Assembly: GCF_003347495.1 (NCBI RefSeq)
Contig: NZ_QCXY01000010.1
Coordinates: forward strand, 124,001 to 188,000
From: Pleomorphovibrio marinus
Lineage (GTDB): Bacteria > Bacteroidota > Bacteroidia > Cytophagales > Cyclobacteriaceae
DNA length: 64,000 bases
Reading direction: 5' to 3'
Numbering within the stretch: position 1 is the first letter of the stretch; each line of letters starts with the position of its first letter. Shown in pieces: positions 1 to 9,500 of the stretch. The translations under genes and the position numbers were made by a program. Under the pieces are notes generated by a model. It was not told where the DNA came from. It saw nothing but the letters and a program-made list of their open reading frames with translations, and made no database searches.

Positions 1-571
1 AATAATATTATTTATAAACACTAACAAAAAGCCACTAGTAGTTCTGGTATCAATGCTACTATTCGTTATAATTGGAGTATATGCTCAGGATTTTATTCGA
101 CAAAGTAAAGATAGCTTTCTTCAAAAATTAATGGAAAGAGGAACAACGGACACAAGGTCAGGGGTAGAGGAAGCCTTTAAAAAGGATTTCAACCAAGTAG
201 ATTGGATAATTGGAAGAGGAATAAATGGTAGGTATTGGTGTCCAAATATTGATATAAATGACTCTACAGGATACCGATCAATGATAGAAACAGATTACTT
301 AAATATAATCCTGAAAGGGGGCATTATACAATTAGCATTAATTCTGATAATAGCAATTCCAGCCGCATGGTTAGCCCTTTTTAAGTCAAAAAATCAATAT
401 TCTAAAGTGGCAGGAATTTGGATCATTTTATGGATATTAAGTTTATATCCACTAAACGTATATAATGCGGATTTAAATTATTTGATATTTTGGATTTGCA
501 TAGGAATTGGCTATTCAAATGACTTTAGAAATCTTTCAGATCGTAAAATAATCAATGCATTTAACGAATAA
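1..571 (+). CDS. O-antigen polymerase/ligase-like membrane protein, C-terminal part (5' end outside window)
   Basis: The frame is open from base 2 through the first in-window ATG (53) to the stop at 569-571, so this is the C-terminal part of a longer gene. The visible protein has a hydrophobic segment, then a hydrophilic loop with a GRGINGRYW motif followed by ETDYLNIILKGG, and three more membrane segments. A soluble loop before a 'HN/D-YL...L..GG' stretch is typical of Wzy/WaaL-type O-antigen polymerases and ligases, which polymerise or transfer lipid-linked sugar units on the periplasmic face. The run of glycosyltransferases downstream supports a role in polysaccharide assembly. The family call rests on topology and a short motif only. 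Choosing between polymerase and ligase is not possible from this fragment. Confidence 0.6.
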   Translation, partial: IILFINTNKKPLVVLVSMLLFVIIGVYAQDFIRQSKDSFLQKLMERGTTDTRSGVEEAFKKDFNQVDWIIGRGINGRYWCPNIDINDSTGYRSMIETDYLNIILKGGIIQLALILIIAIPAAWLALFKSKNQYSKVAGIWIILWILSLYPLNVYNADLNYLIFWICIGIGYSNDFRNLSDRKIINAFNE

Positions 572-585
572 TTAATTTTTAATTG

Positions 586-1899
586 ATGAAAAATCCTAAA
601 GTTTTAATTGTCGGACAACCCTTTAATTCAGAAACGGGAGGTGGAATAACTTTATCAAACCTTTTCAAAGGGTGGAGCAAAGAATCGTTAGCAGTGGTAA
701 GTTCATCCTTTCTGATAAATGAAAATACAGATATATCCATTTGTGATAAATATTATCAATTAGGAAGTATAGAACATAAATGGATGTTCCCCTTTAACTT
801 ATTAAAAGCAAAGCATTACTCAGGTCAAGTTGAAATCAAAAAACTAGATTCGTCAACTAGTGAACAATTTTCAAGTCCTTCGAGCTTTAGAGTAAATTTA
901 ATTATGAATTATTTTTACCCTTTATTAGAATTTATTGGGATTTATCACGCTGTTTCTTATCCAATATTGTCTGAACAATTAATAAATTGGATTAAGGATT
1001 TTAATCCTGATATTATTTATGTACAAGCAACGTCAAGAAATGGAATAATTTTATGCAAAAAACTTCAAGATAAGTTCAAAGAGATACCATTTGTTTTTCA
1101 CATGATGGACGACTGGCCCTCAAAAGTTTTAAAAGAAGGGGTATTGGGAAAATATTGGCATAAAAAAATTCAAACAGAGTTTAGGGAAATAATTCATGGA
1201 AGTAAGGTTTGCTTAGGAATAAGTGATTACATGGGCGAGGTATATGAGAAAAAATATGGCAAAAAATTCATTCCTTTTCATAACCCTATAGATATTGAAT
1301 TTTGGAAAAAGTCGGAAAGAAAGGATTACAGTTTGGGTAAAGAAATGGTATTACTTTACGCGGGAAGAATCGGTATAGGGATAGACAGTTCCCTCAAAAA
1401 AATTGCTGAAGCAGTGGAATTAGTAAATAAAGAACATGGACATAAACTTTATTTTGTGATCCAATCTGCGGCTAAGCCGAAATGGATAGGCAATTATAAA
1501 TCAATAAAACATAACAGTTTCGTAGAATACGAAAACTTACCAAAGGTATTTAGTAAAAGTGATTTCCTTATCTTACCCTATGATTTTCAATCTAAATCTC
1601 AAGCATTTATTAAATTCAGTATGCCAACCAAGGCTCCTGAATATTTTGCCAGTGGAAGTCCAGTAATAATTTTTTCACCCGAAGACACAGCATTGGTAAA
1701 ATACGCCGAAAAACATTATTGTGCAAAAATTGTCACGAAGGATGACAAAAAGGAATTGGCTAAAGCTCTTAAAGATTTGATTGTTAATGAGGAGGAAAGA
1801 CGGGACATTACTAATAAAGCTAAGGAGGTAGTAGAAAAATACCATAATGCAACTATTGTTAGAAATAAGTTCAAATCTATTTTAGAGTCTACAATTTAG
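586..1899 (+). CDS. GT4-like glycosyltransferase
   Basis: A 437-aa cytosolic protein with two Rossmann-like halves (GT-B fold). The N-terminal half opens with KVLIVGQPFNSETGGG, a glycine-rich donor/acceptor loop seen in GT4 enzymes. The C-terminal half has LLYAGRIGIGID and later KAPEYFASGSPVIIFSP, matching the GT4 nucleotide-sugar region. The frame extends to a TTG at 583, but the ATG at 586 is the more likely start. It lies 14 bp after the polymerase-like gene and 6 bp before the next transferase, so it is probably cotranscribed with both. The sugar donor and acceptor cannot be inferred. A role in extracellular or O-antigen polysaccharide assembly is inferred from context. Confidence 0.8.
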   Translation: MKNPKVLIVGQPFNSETGGGITLSNLFKGWSKESLAVVSSSFLINENTDISICDKYYQLGSIEHKWMFPFNLLKAKHYSGQVEIKKLDSSTSEQFSSPSSFRVNLIMNYFYPLLEFIGIYHAVSYPILSEQLINWIKDFNPDIIYVQATSRNGIILCKKLQDKFKEIPFVFHMMDDWPSKVLKEGVLGKYWHKKIQTEFREIIHGSKVCLGISDYMGEVYEKKYGKKFIPFHNPIDIEFWKKSERKDYSLGKEMVLLYAGRIGIGIDSSLKKIAEAVELVNKEHGHKLYFVIQSAAKPKWIGNYKSIKHNSFVEYENLPKVFSKSDFLILPYDFQSKSQAFIKFSMPTKAPEYFASGSPVIIFSPEDTALVKYAEKHYCAKIVTKDDKKELAKALKDLIVNEEERRDITNKAKEVVEKYHNATIVRNKFKSILESTI

Positions 1900-1905
1900 C
1901 GAAAA

Positions 1906-3033
1906 ATGAAGGTTACTATAATTGCAAATGGATTTCAAGAGGATTACATACATAATTTAGTGAAATCCTTGTCGGAAGAGGTAGAAGAACTAGATTTTAT
2001 AGGATCGGACATATATGAGAAAGATAGGTTAGGTGAAAACACCAAGTTGATAAACTTACGGGGAGACCATAACCCAAATTCAAAATTTATAGAAAAAGCG
2101 AATAGAATAATAAAATACTATTTCAAATTAATAAACTATCTACTTCGTACTGATTCGAAATGTATACATATTCAATGGTTGAGATTTGATATTTTTGAAG
2201 GCATCTTCGTTCCATTGCTAATAAGATCTTTACAAAAAAAATCGATATATACTGCACACAATATTTTACCCCATAATCAGTATAACTATACACAAAAAAT
2301 AAAATATAAAATAATATATAATGTACAGAGTAAAATTGTAGTACATACAGAATACATAAAAAATGAAATTTGCAGTCTCTTCAATATAAAACCTAATAAA
2401 ATAGAAGTAATTCCTCATGGTGTATATGAGGTAAATTTGAAACCAGAAATTAATAAATTAGTAGCAAGAAGAAATCTGGAACTTCCAGAATCCAAAATTA
2501 TTTTTTTATTTTTCGGTCGGTTTTCAGATTATAAAGGGTTTGATATTATTGTAGACGCCGTAAATAAATTGGGCCCTAAAAATGAGATTTTAATTTTAGT
2601 AGCTGGAAGAATAATTGAAAGCTATAGTGAGAAATTTGAATCTTTAAAAAGAAGGTGTGAACAAGAAAGTTTTAAGTTTATATTAAAACATGTTTCAGAA
2701 GATGAGATGGAGTATTGTTTTATGTCTTCAGATTACACTATTATCCCATATAAAGAGGCTAGCCAGAGTGGGGTGTTATTTATGTCCTATGCATATGGAA
2801 TACCCGTAATCGCAGCAAATATAGGGGGATTTCCGGAAGATATAGTAGAAGGAAAAACTGGTACTACCTTCCAGGCAAATAGTCCCACAAGTTTAAGGGA
2901 TTGCCTGGATCAAATTGTTTCAGAAAAAATAATCTATTCCGAAAATCAGAGAAACAATATTACCCAATATGCAAAAGAAAAATATTCTTGGACAAATATT
3001 GCCAAAAAAATAACTAAACTATACAGATCATAA
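1906..3033 (+). CDS. GT4 family glycosyltransferase
   Basis: A 375-aa GT-B type transferase. Typical GT4 motifs are visible: YTAHNILPHN in the N-terminal domain, IEVIPHGVYE at the domain boundary, LFFGRFSDYKGFDIIVDA at the start of the C-terminal Rossmann fold, and ASQSGVLFMSYAYGIPVIA with GGFPEDIVEGKTG, the region that binds the nucleotide-sugar. There is no signal peptide or membrane segment, so it acts on the cytoplasmic face. The gap to the upstream transferase is only 6 bp, indicating translational linkage. After it comes a gap of about 350 bp, so the GT26 gene may have its own promoter. Specificity is unknown. Confidence 0.88.
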   Translation: MKVTIIANGFQEDYIHNLVKSLSEEVEELDFIGSDIYEKDRLGENTKLINLRGDHNPNSKFIEKANRIIKYYFKLINYLLRTDSKCIHIQWLRFDIFEGIFVPLLIRSLQKKSIYTAHNILPHNQYNYTQKIKYKIIYNVQSKIVVHTEYIKNEICSLFNIKPNKIEVIPHGVYEVNLKPEINKLVARRNLELPESKIIFLFFGRFSDYKGFDIIVDAVNKLGPKNEILILVAGRIIESYSEKFESLKRRCEQESFKFILKHVSEDEMEYCFMSSDYTIIPYKEASQSGVLFMSYAYGIPVIAANIGGFPEDIVEGKTGTTFQANSPTSLRDCLDQIVSEKIIYSENQRNNITQYAKEKYSWTNIAKKITKLYRS

Positions 3034-3381
3034 AATTTGAAAACTTTAAATATTATCCAACTATTTTTTTATTTTATTAGTGTTAAGCATTTAGGGAAAT
3101 AAAATTCCATCTAGGAACTTGGAAGTTCAAACAAATTCAAATATCCAGATCCCAAAACTCGGAAGGTAAAAAAATTCAATTGAATCCTACGCAAGTGGCA
3201 ATTTCTTATCTCCCATTCAGGAAAAGAGGTGGGCTAAGATATCCAAGTAAACCTTTATTTTTTAATTCCGGTATTCAAATGGATTGTTGAGAAAAACACA
3301 ATTTTAAAAGGATTTTTTAAATACATTTTCTTGTGTTTTAAATTATTTTTTATGTATTTTGTAAAAACAATTTTTAATACT
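3034..3381. other. intergenic region inside the polysaccharide cluster
   Basis: About 350 AT-rich bases between two same-strand glycosyltransferase genes. No convincing ORF is present. A small palindrome (GAACTT-GG-AAGTTC, 3115-3128) is visible. No strong terminator and no exact TAnnTTTG promoter were found. The gap probably holds the promoter for the GT26 gene or marks a join between cassettes of the cluster, which is inference. Confidence 0.4.
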
Positions 3382-4131
3382 ATGAACATGATTAAAACAG
3401 CTAATTTCCCATATTCAGTTTTCAAAGAAAACTTGGACCGACTACCGGTAAAACAAAAACTCCTGATAAATACGATTAACCAATACTCATTTTGTTTAGC
3501 AGAACAGGACAAGGAATTTAAACATGTATTATTACATTCAGATGTGCTTTTGCCCGATGGCATAGGCATTGTAAAGCTTCTTGATTGGATTGAAGGGGAG
3601 AAAGTAAAAAAAATAGCAGGGGAAGATGTTTTTTTTCACCTGTTGAATAAGGCCAATAAATCCAAGGCAAAATGCTTTTTCTTAGGATCAACTCCGAAGA
3701 CTTTAGATAAAATTGAAAAAAGGATAAGAACAGATTATCCTGGAATAGAAACTGGTTTCTACTCCCCTCCTTTTAAAAAGGAATTTTCGGATGACGATAA
3801 TCAAAAAATAACCAATGAAATAAACAAATTCCAACCAGATATCCTTTTCATTGGAATGACGGCTCCTAAACAGGAAAAGTGGGCATATAACAACAAACAC
3901 GCCGTTGATGCAAAAATAATTGTTAGCATAGGAGCTGTATTTGATTTTTTTGCAGAAACCATTTCGAGACCTGACCAATTTTGGATTGATCTGGGGTTGG
4001 AATGGCTGATTCGATTGATTAAAGAGCCAAAACGAATGTGGAGAAGATATTTATACTATGGACCAAAATTCATTGGCACTCTGATTAAGCTTAAATTCTC
4101 TAAGATGAAACTACAACATCAAGTCCAATAA
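3382..4131 (+). CDS. WecG/TagA/CpsF family glycosyltransferase (GT26)
   Basis: This family transfers N-acetylmannosamine(uronic acid) or a related sugar to a lipid-linked acceptor early in surface polysaccharide or teichoic acid synthesis. Family signatures are clear: LLPDGIGIV (the conserved D-G-x-G-hydrophobic element), IAGEDVFFHL, FFLGSTPKTL, ILFIGMTAPKQEKW and IGAVFDFFAETISRP, followed by the basic C-terminal EWLIRLIKEPKRMWRRY that associates with the membrane. The open frame begins at a TTG (3331) and has ATGs at 3352, 3382 and 3388. I chose 3382 because the family's conserved core starts shortly after it; 3352 cannot be excluded. It belongs with the flanking glycosyltransferases. Confidence 0.88.
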   Translation: MNMIKTANFPYSVFKENLDRLPVKQKLLINTINQYSFCLAEQDKEFKHVLLHSDVLLPDGIGIVKLLDWIEGEKVKKIAGEDVFFHLLNKANKSKAKCFFLGSTPKTLDKIEKRIRTDYPGIETGFYSPPFKKEFSDDDNQKITNEINKFQPDILFIGMTAPKQEKWAYNNKHAVDAKIIVSIGAVFDFFAETISRPDQFWIDLGLEWLIRLIKEPKRMWRRYLYYGPKFIGTLIKLKFSKMKLQHQVQ

Positions 4132-4216
4132 AACTACAAGTAGGCAAAAACGAAAGGACTCTAGATTCGGCATAAGGGGATGCGTATGCTTACCTTTCTA
4201 GTCAATAATCGTATAT

Positions 4217-4252
4217 TTGCAAGTATGCCGTATGTGAGGCATTTTAATTTTG
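4217..4252 (+). promoter_or_regulatory. possible Bacteroidota-type promoter upstream of the 4410 gene
   Basis: An exact TAnnTTTG -7 element (TAATTTTG, 4245-4252) lies 158 bp before the next ATG. The nearest upstream TTG (4217-4219) is 25 nt away, longer than the usual 19-21 nt, so the match is partial. It would drive the last two glycosyltransferase genes. Confidence 0.3.
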
Positions 4253-4409
4253 TAAGTAGGAGAGGCATTTTATCAAATTTGGAATTACGTTAATTATTAT
4301 TTGGCAACAATCTAATAACAAAATTTTTAAAAGTGAATCGAAAGTTGAAATAATATATAATGGAATTTGAAATCACTTTTATAAATTAGTAATTATAATC
4401 TTATATTCC

Positions 4410-5519
4410 ATGAGGAAAAAAATAAAAATTTTATTGGCCAATTCATATTCATTCGATAAAATTAATGAAGATTATATAAACAAAGTCGGTCCTAGTCATT
4501 ACTTAATGGGATTAGTAGAATTAAATAAGTTTGATGACATGGAAGTTGATGTGTTAAAGCATCAGAAATACATATGGCTTAACAAATTGGGTGATAAAAT
4601 AAAAATCCCCTTTCTAGATCAACAAATAAGGTTATTGTTCAAGATTAGAAAATATGATATTTTATACTTCCCTTACCCTCTTTCAAATACCAGGTTATTA
4701 ATGATGCTAAAACAATTGGGTATTATAAAAATTCCTATAGCAGTCTTGGTTCATCAGAATTTTTTTCATTATTTCAAAAAGAAAAGCTTTATTGATAAAG
4801 TGAATTATAATGCAATTTTCAATTATGATTATTTCATTTTTTTTAGCCTTAATTTACTTGAAGTTTTCAAAAAGGAATTTAAAGGTCAAAATATTGATTC
4901 AGAAGGAAAATTTCATTATGCCATGTGGGGTCCAGATATTGAATTCTATTCTAATTATAAACCTTCAGGTCATTTGGTGAAAGAGAAACAGAAACCATAT
5001 GCAATTTGTGCAGGAACCTCAGATAGGGATTTCGAAATGCTTATTGAGGCATTTGAAGGCCTGGATATTGATCTAAGGATTCATACTAAACCTGAATGTG
5101 TATCAAATATTGACAATATTCCACACAATGTACAAATTATTACAGAGTGGACTCCCTACAATAGTTTAATTGAATACTATAAAAAATCTGAATTTATCAT
5201 TATTCCATTAAAAAAAGAAGTTATACCTATTGGAAATACCTATGGCCTTACTGTACTACTGGATGCAATAGCAATTGGAAAGCCTGTAATCATGACTCAT
5301 CATAATTTTGTTGACATTGACATCGAAAGGGAAGAATTCGGATTGTGGGTGAAGGATAACAGTGTGGAAGGCTGGAGAAATAAATTGAAAGAGATGATTC
5401 AACTCAGAGAAAGGTACGATGTGATGGGAGAAAATGCTAAAAGAAAATCCAAATCAATAAACATAAACCATTTTTCAACACAGGTGAATAAAATTTTCAG
5501 AAAAATTAAATCATACTAG
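4410..5519 (+). CDS. probable glycosyltransferase (GT4-like)
   Basis: A 369-aa protein with a GT-B-like arrangement: an N-terminal Rossmann-type start (KIKILLANSYSF), a central FPYPLSNTRLLMMLKQ region, and a C-terminal half with YAICAGTSDRDFEMLIEAFEG and IPIGNTYGLTVLLDAIAIGKPVIMTHH, which resembles the nucleotide-sugar binding segment of GT4/GT1 enzymes. Similarity is weaker than for its neighbours, so the exact family is less certain. It has no signal peptide and is therefore cytoplasmic. The next gene starts 5 bp after its stop, so the two form a pair. A 278-bp gap separates it from the GT26 gene. Confidence 0.72.
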   Translation: MRKKIKILLANSYSFDKINEDYINKVGPSHYLMGLVELNKFDDMEVDVLKHQKYIWLNKLGDKIKIPFLDQQIRLLFKIRKYDILYFPYPLSNTRLLMMLKQLGIIKIPIAVLVHQNFFHYFKKKSFIDKVNYNAIFNYDYFIFFSLNLLEVFKKEFKGQNIDSEGKFHYAMWGPDIEFYSNYKPSGHLVKEKQKPYAICAGTSDRDFEMLIEAFEGLDIDLRIHTKPECVSNIDNIPHNVQIITEWTPYNSLIEYYKKSEFIIIPLKKEVIPIGNTYGLTVLLDAIAIGKPVIMTHHNFVDIDIEREEFGLWVKDNSVEGWRNKLKEMIQLRERYDVMGENAKRKSKSININHFSTQVNKIFRKIKSY

Positions 5520-5524
5520 TCATA

Positions 5525-6472
5525 ATGGAAAAAATTGCATTTTTGATTTTAGCTCATAGTGATCCTCAACACTTGAAGGAACTTGTAAACGCCCTAGGGG
5601 TCGATAATGATATTTATATTCATATCGACAAAAAGTCAAATATTCAGAATTTTACTAATTTAATAAAAGACAACAATGTAACTTTTATTCAAAATAGATT
5701 TAAAGTTTCTTGGGGAGGGATCTCAATAGTAGATGCCCAAATTGAACTAATTCGTGCTGCTATTAATAGTAAAAATAATTACCTTCATCTGTTGAGCATT
5801 TCAGGTTCCGACTATCCACTTAAACCAATTAGTGAGTTAAGGGAATTTTTATCATCACGGAGAGAAAAGGAATTTATCAAGTTCATTGATATGAGGGAAA
5901 GTACCGATCATTACATGAACCACCTGAATTATAATAATTATAAAGAGCCGTTGTTCTACTCGACGAATAGCATTTTAATTATATTGGATAAAGTGATTAG
6001 AAAGGGGCTGAGGTCCTTGAAATTTAAAAATGAATGGAAAAAGGAGGTTATCCCCTATTTCGGGAGTTCTTGGTGGGCTTTAACACCTGCATGTTGTAAA
6101 TACATCCTGCAATACCACTTGGAAAATCCATGGTTTTATGAAATGAACAAGCGTACCTTTGCTCCGGATGAGCATTTTTTCCATACGATTGTTGGCAATT
6201 CCCAGTTTTTAGAAGCATCTGGTGGAGTTCAGGAATTTCGTTTTGTGGGGACTTGGCAATTTGCAAACCTCCACTTGATAGATCCCTCATTGGCAAAATG
6301 GTTTACGCTGGATGATTGGGAACAAGTTACCAATAGTAATCAGTTTTTTGTCAGAAAAATCAGATCGAGTGATGGGGCTTCTCTTGTCAAAAGAATAAAA
6401 GAAAAATTCCTAAGCAAAGGGTCAGTTCGCAAAAATAAGCCCTCAACAAATATTGATACTGCCCAGGAATAG
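5525..6472 (+). CDS. core-2/I-branching beta-1,6-N-acetylglucosaminyltransferase family protein (GT14)
   Basis: A 315-aa enzyme with the hallmarks of GT14: KIAFLILAHSDPQHLKELV at the N terminus, DIYIHIDKKS, the LLSISGSDYPLKPISEL motif, SSWWALTPACCKYIL, and FAPDEHFFHTIVGNS, which carries the conserved acidic residues. GT14 enzymes are GT-A-like inverting transferases that add GlcNAc or xylose branches. In bacteria they often sit in surface polysaccharide clusters, as here. It follows the preceding transferase by 5 bp. The C-terminal tail after about residue 285 is basic and variable. Donor sugar and linkage cannot be read from the sequence. It is the last gene of the cluster, before a strong hairpin. 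Confidence 0.88.
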   Translation: MEKIAFLILAHSDPQHLKELVNALGVDNDIYIHIDKKSNIQNFTNLIKDNNVTFIQNRFKVSWGGISIVDAQIELIRAAINSKNNYLHLLSISGSDYPLKPISELREFLSSRREKEFIKFIDMRESTDHYMNHLNYNNYKEPLFYSTNSILIILDKVIRKGLRSLKFKNEWKKEVIPYFGSSWWALTPACCKYILQYHLENPWFYEMNKRTFAPDEHFFHTIVGNSQFLEASGGVQEFRFVGTWQFANLHLIDPSLAKWFTLDDWEQVTNSNQFFVRKIRSSDGASLVKRIKEKFLSKGSVRKNKPSTNIDTAQE

Positions 6473-6521
6473 TTTTTTATTGGTTTAATTGTACACTGTA
6501 AAAGGGGTCATTGTAGAAAAT

Positions 6522-6568
6522 AGCCAAAAAAAAACCATCACTGAATCAGTGATGGTTTTTTTTTGGCT
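6522..6568. terminator. bidirectional rho-independent terminator
   Basis: A near-perfect palindrome, with CCATCACTGA (6535-6544) and TCAGTGATGG (6546-6555), is bordered by nine A on the left and nine T on the right. It can therefore terminate transcripts from both strands: the polysaccharide cluster (+) and the beta-helix gene ending at 6577 (-). Confidence 0.9.
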
Positions 6569-6576
6569 ATTCATTG

Positions 6577-9500
6577 CTAGTGCTTTACGACTAATCTAGC
6601 CCTTTCAGTCTTTCCATTTCTACCTACAACCTGTATCTGATATACACCAGTTTTTAGGTTGTCTGTCGGAATCTCAAATTTGTCACTGAAATACAACTCA
6701 TGACCCAGGTGATAATCCACCAAACGTCCATTCATTTCGTAAATACTAATATGCTCTATTTCATAATTAGTTTCCAATTCCAAATTGACATATTGATTGG
6801 CCGGGTTGGGATAAAGCTTCATACCTTTCGCAGGATTGATTTCATTGCCACTTTCCAGTAATAGTTGATCAGTGGAAACACTCATCTCCCTATACCCTCT
6901 CAAATTAGCTCCTTTAGGCATTTGTCCTTTTGTGTAAACAGAGATGCCTGATATGGAAGCGTTATTCGCCTTGGCCCTCAAATCAATGTTTATTACACCA
7001 TTGGTTACTTTTACACTTTCGAATACCAACATGGTCTCTTTATTTTGATTTTCAACAAACATGTCGAAATTCGATTTTTCCAAATTCCCTTGAAGATAGA
7101 TATCGAAGACCCTCTGGCCAGCCCTGGCTGCTGGTCCATGCTTTCCAAAATATACCTCATTGTGGTATGTCACTACAGTGTACTCTCCGTTAGGTACAGG
7201 CATTTGATAGGTAACCCTTGTTCCAAACCTCTCAGATTGAAAGAGGCCTATAGCACTTGCTGTCCTATTTACGCTGAAATTACAATTTGTACTGGTTCTC
7301 CAGTCTTGGCGATCGGATTGAAAATCGATATTGTTGAAACTTGTGGATTCAGCTAATCCAGTGTTCATGTGAAGTTCCAATCCCTTTACGATTGGTTTAT
7401 CTATAACATTTCCACCTTCCGAACTGATCATTATTCCGGATATTGAAGCATTGTTGACCTTGGCCCTCAAATCTATATTCAATACGCCATCTGTTACCAC
7501 GATATCTTCAAATCTCAGAATTGTTTCTCTGTTCTGGTTTTCAACAAACATGTCGAAATTCGTTTTCACTGCTATTCCTTCCAAGAGGATGTCAAATACC
7601 CTTTGGCCAGATCTGGCAGCTGGACCACTCTTTCCAAAATATAGTTCATTGTGTAATGTGGTGACCGTATACGTACCGTTTGGCAAAGGAATAGCATAAT
7701 TAACCCTCGTACCAAACCTTTCAGTTTGAAATAACGGTTCTGAACTTGCGTTTGGATGAGCACTTACCCTACACTGGGTTGAAGTTCTGTAGGCATTCAT
7801 CTCGCCTTCAAAAGTCACGTTTTGATAGTCCACTTTTTGGTTGCTTCCGGTATTGAAAACAACTTTATGCTCACTTGTTCCTCCGGAAATTTCCTTGAAA
7901 ACAGATATGCCAGAGATGGTAGCATTGTTTACTGAAGCAATTAGGTCTACATTAAGTACCCCATCATTTACTTCTACCTTATTGAAAGTAAGTACAGTTT
8001 CCCGATTTTGGCTCTCCCTAAATAAATCAAGATTCTTCCTCACGTCTGTATTCTCTATTCTAATATCGAATACTCTTTGCCCGGCTTTTGAACTAGGTCC
8101 ATTTTTCCCAAAATAAACTTCATTGTGATAGGTTTTGACCATATACGTTCCGTTAGGCACAGGTATGGCATAGGAAATCCGGGTCCCGAACCTTTCTGTT
8201 TGAAATAGAATTTCGCTGCTAGCTTGCCTGTTCTCACTAACCCTGCATTGATTTGAGGTCCTAAAATCATGGATTTCTCCTGCGAAATCTTGCTCTTGGT
8301 AATTCGTGGTTCTGTTACTACCAGTATTAAAGCTATAAAGATGTTCAAAACCTTCCACTTGGTCATCGGTGTTATCCGTATCTGGCTCTGATTGTTCAGC
8401 GGGTTCATATGGCTGTATCATCAATCCAGAAATGGTCGCATTATTTGCGAAAGCCCTCATGTCCAGATTGAGAATTCCATCTTTCACCTCGATGTTCTCA
8501 AACCTCAATACTGTCTCCCTATTTTGGTTTTCAGTGAACAGGTCAAACCTACTTTTTACAACGTTTCCTTCAATGGAAATATCAAAGACCCTTTGCCCAG
8601 CTTTTTGAGAAGGCCCATTTTTTCCAAAATACAATTCGTTATGGTAGGTCATTACAGTGTAGTTGCCATTAGGAAGAGGTATCGCATAGGATACTTGTGT
8701 CCCAAACCTTTCTGTTTGAAATAGTCTTTGGCTACTTGCATTGTTATTCTGTGAAACCCTACAATCCCTTGAGGTTCTGAAATCATGGATTTCTCCAATA
8801 AAGAAGTCTTCCTGAAATTCCACTCCCTGGTTAGAGCCAGCATTAAAAGATATGTTCTTATCCGCACCCTCAATGATCTCATCAATGATTTTTTCATCCT
8901 CGCTGATCACTAGCTTACTCAATAAGCTTATTACTTCGGATTCCACTGTTACTCCTTGACTTGTGGAGACCACTGCTCTTAATTGATGATTTCCCTCGGG
9001 AACTGATGACCACACCACTAAATAAGGAGCTTCATTGACCTCTCCAATAAGTTTGTCCTCATTATAGACCCTTACACTATTTATATGGTTTCCATGGTCA
9101 ATTACTTCGGCAACAATTTCCACATCGTCCCCAGCATTCATTTGGGGATTGATTGAAGGGGTGGTAAGTGTAACCTCAGGAGCAGGCAAGACCTCTGGTT
9201 CAGAAGCTAAGGGGCTTTTGTTAATTAGCACTACCGAGGTAAATGGGGCCAAAGTTACATTACCGGATACTTTTTGACCTCGGACATCGACATAATCTCC
9301 TGCTACAGCTATGGTTTTTTGGTTCCTGCTGGCATTATATTCAAAGAGGAAAAAATTAGAGGTATCGAAAAACTCTACTTCCGCCTCAGCGATTTCGAAA
9401 TCATCCATCCAATAGGTGAAGCCGGATTGTTCGGTAACCACAAAGAATGTGGTAGAGGCCGAAGTGGCATACGGAGAGAAAACCACCTCGTGAGACTGGG

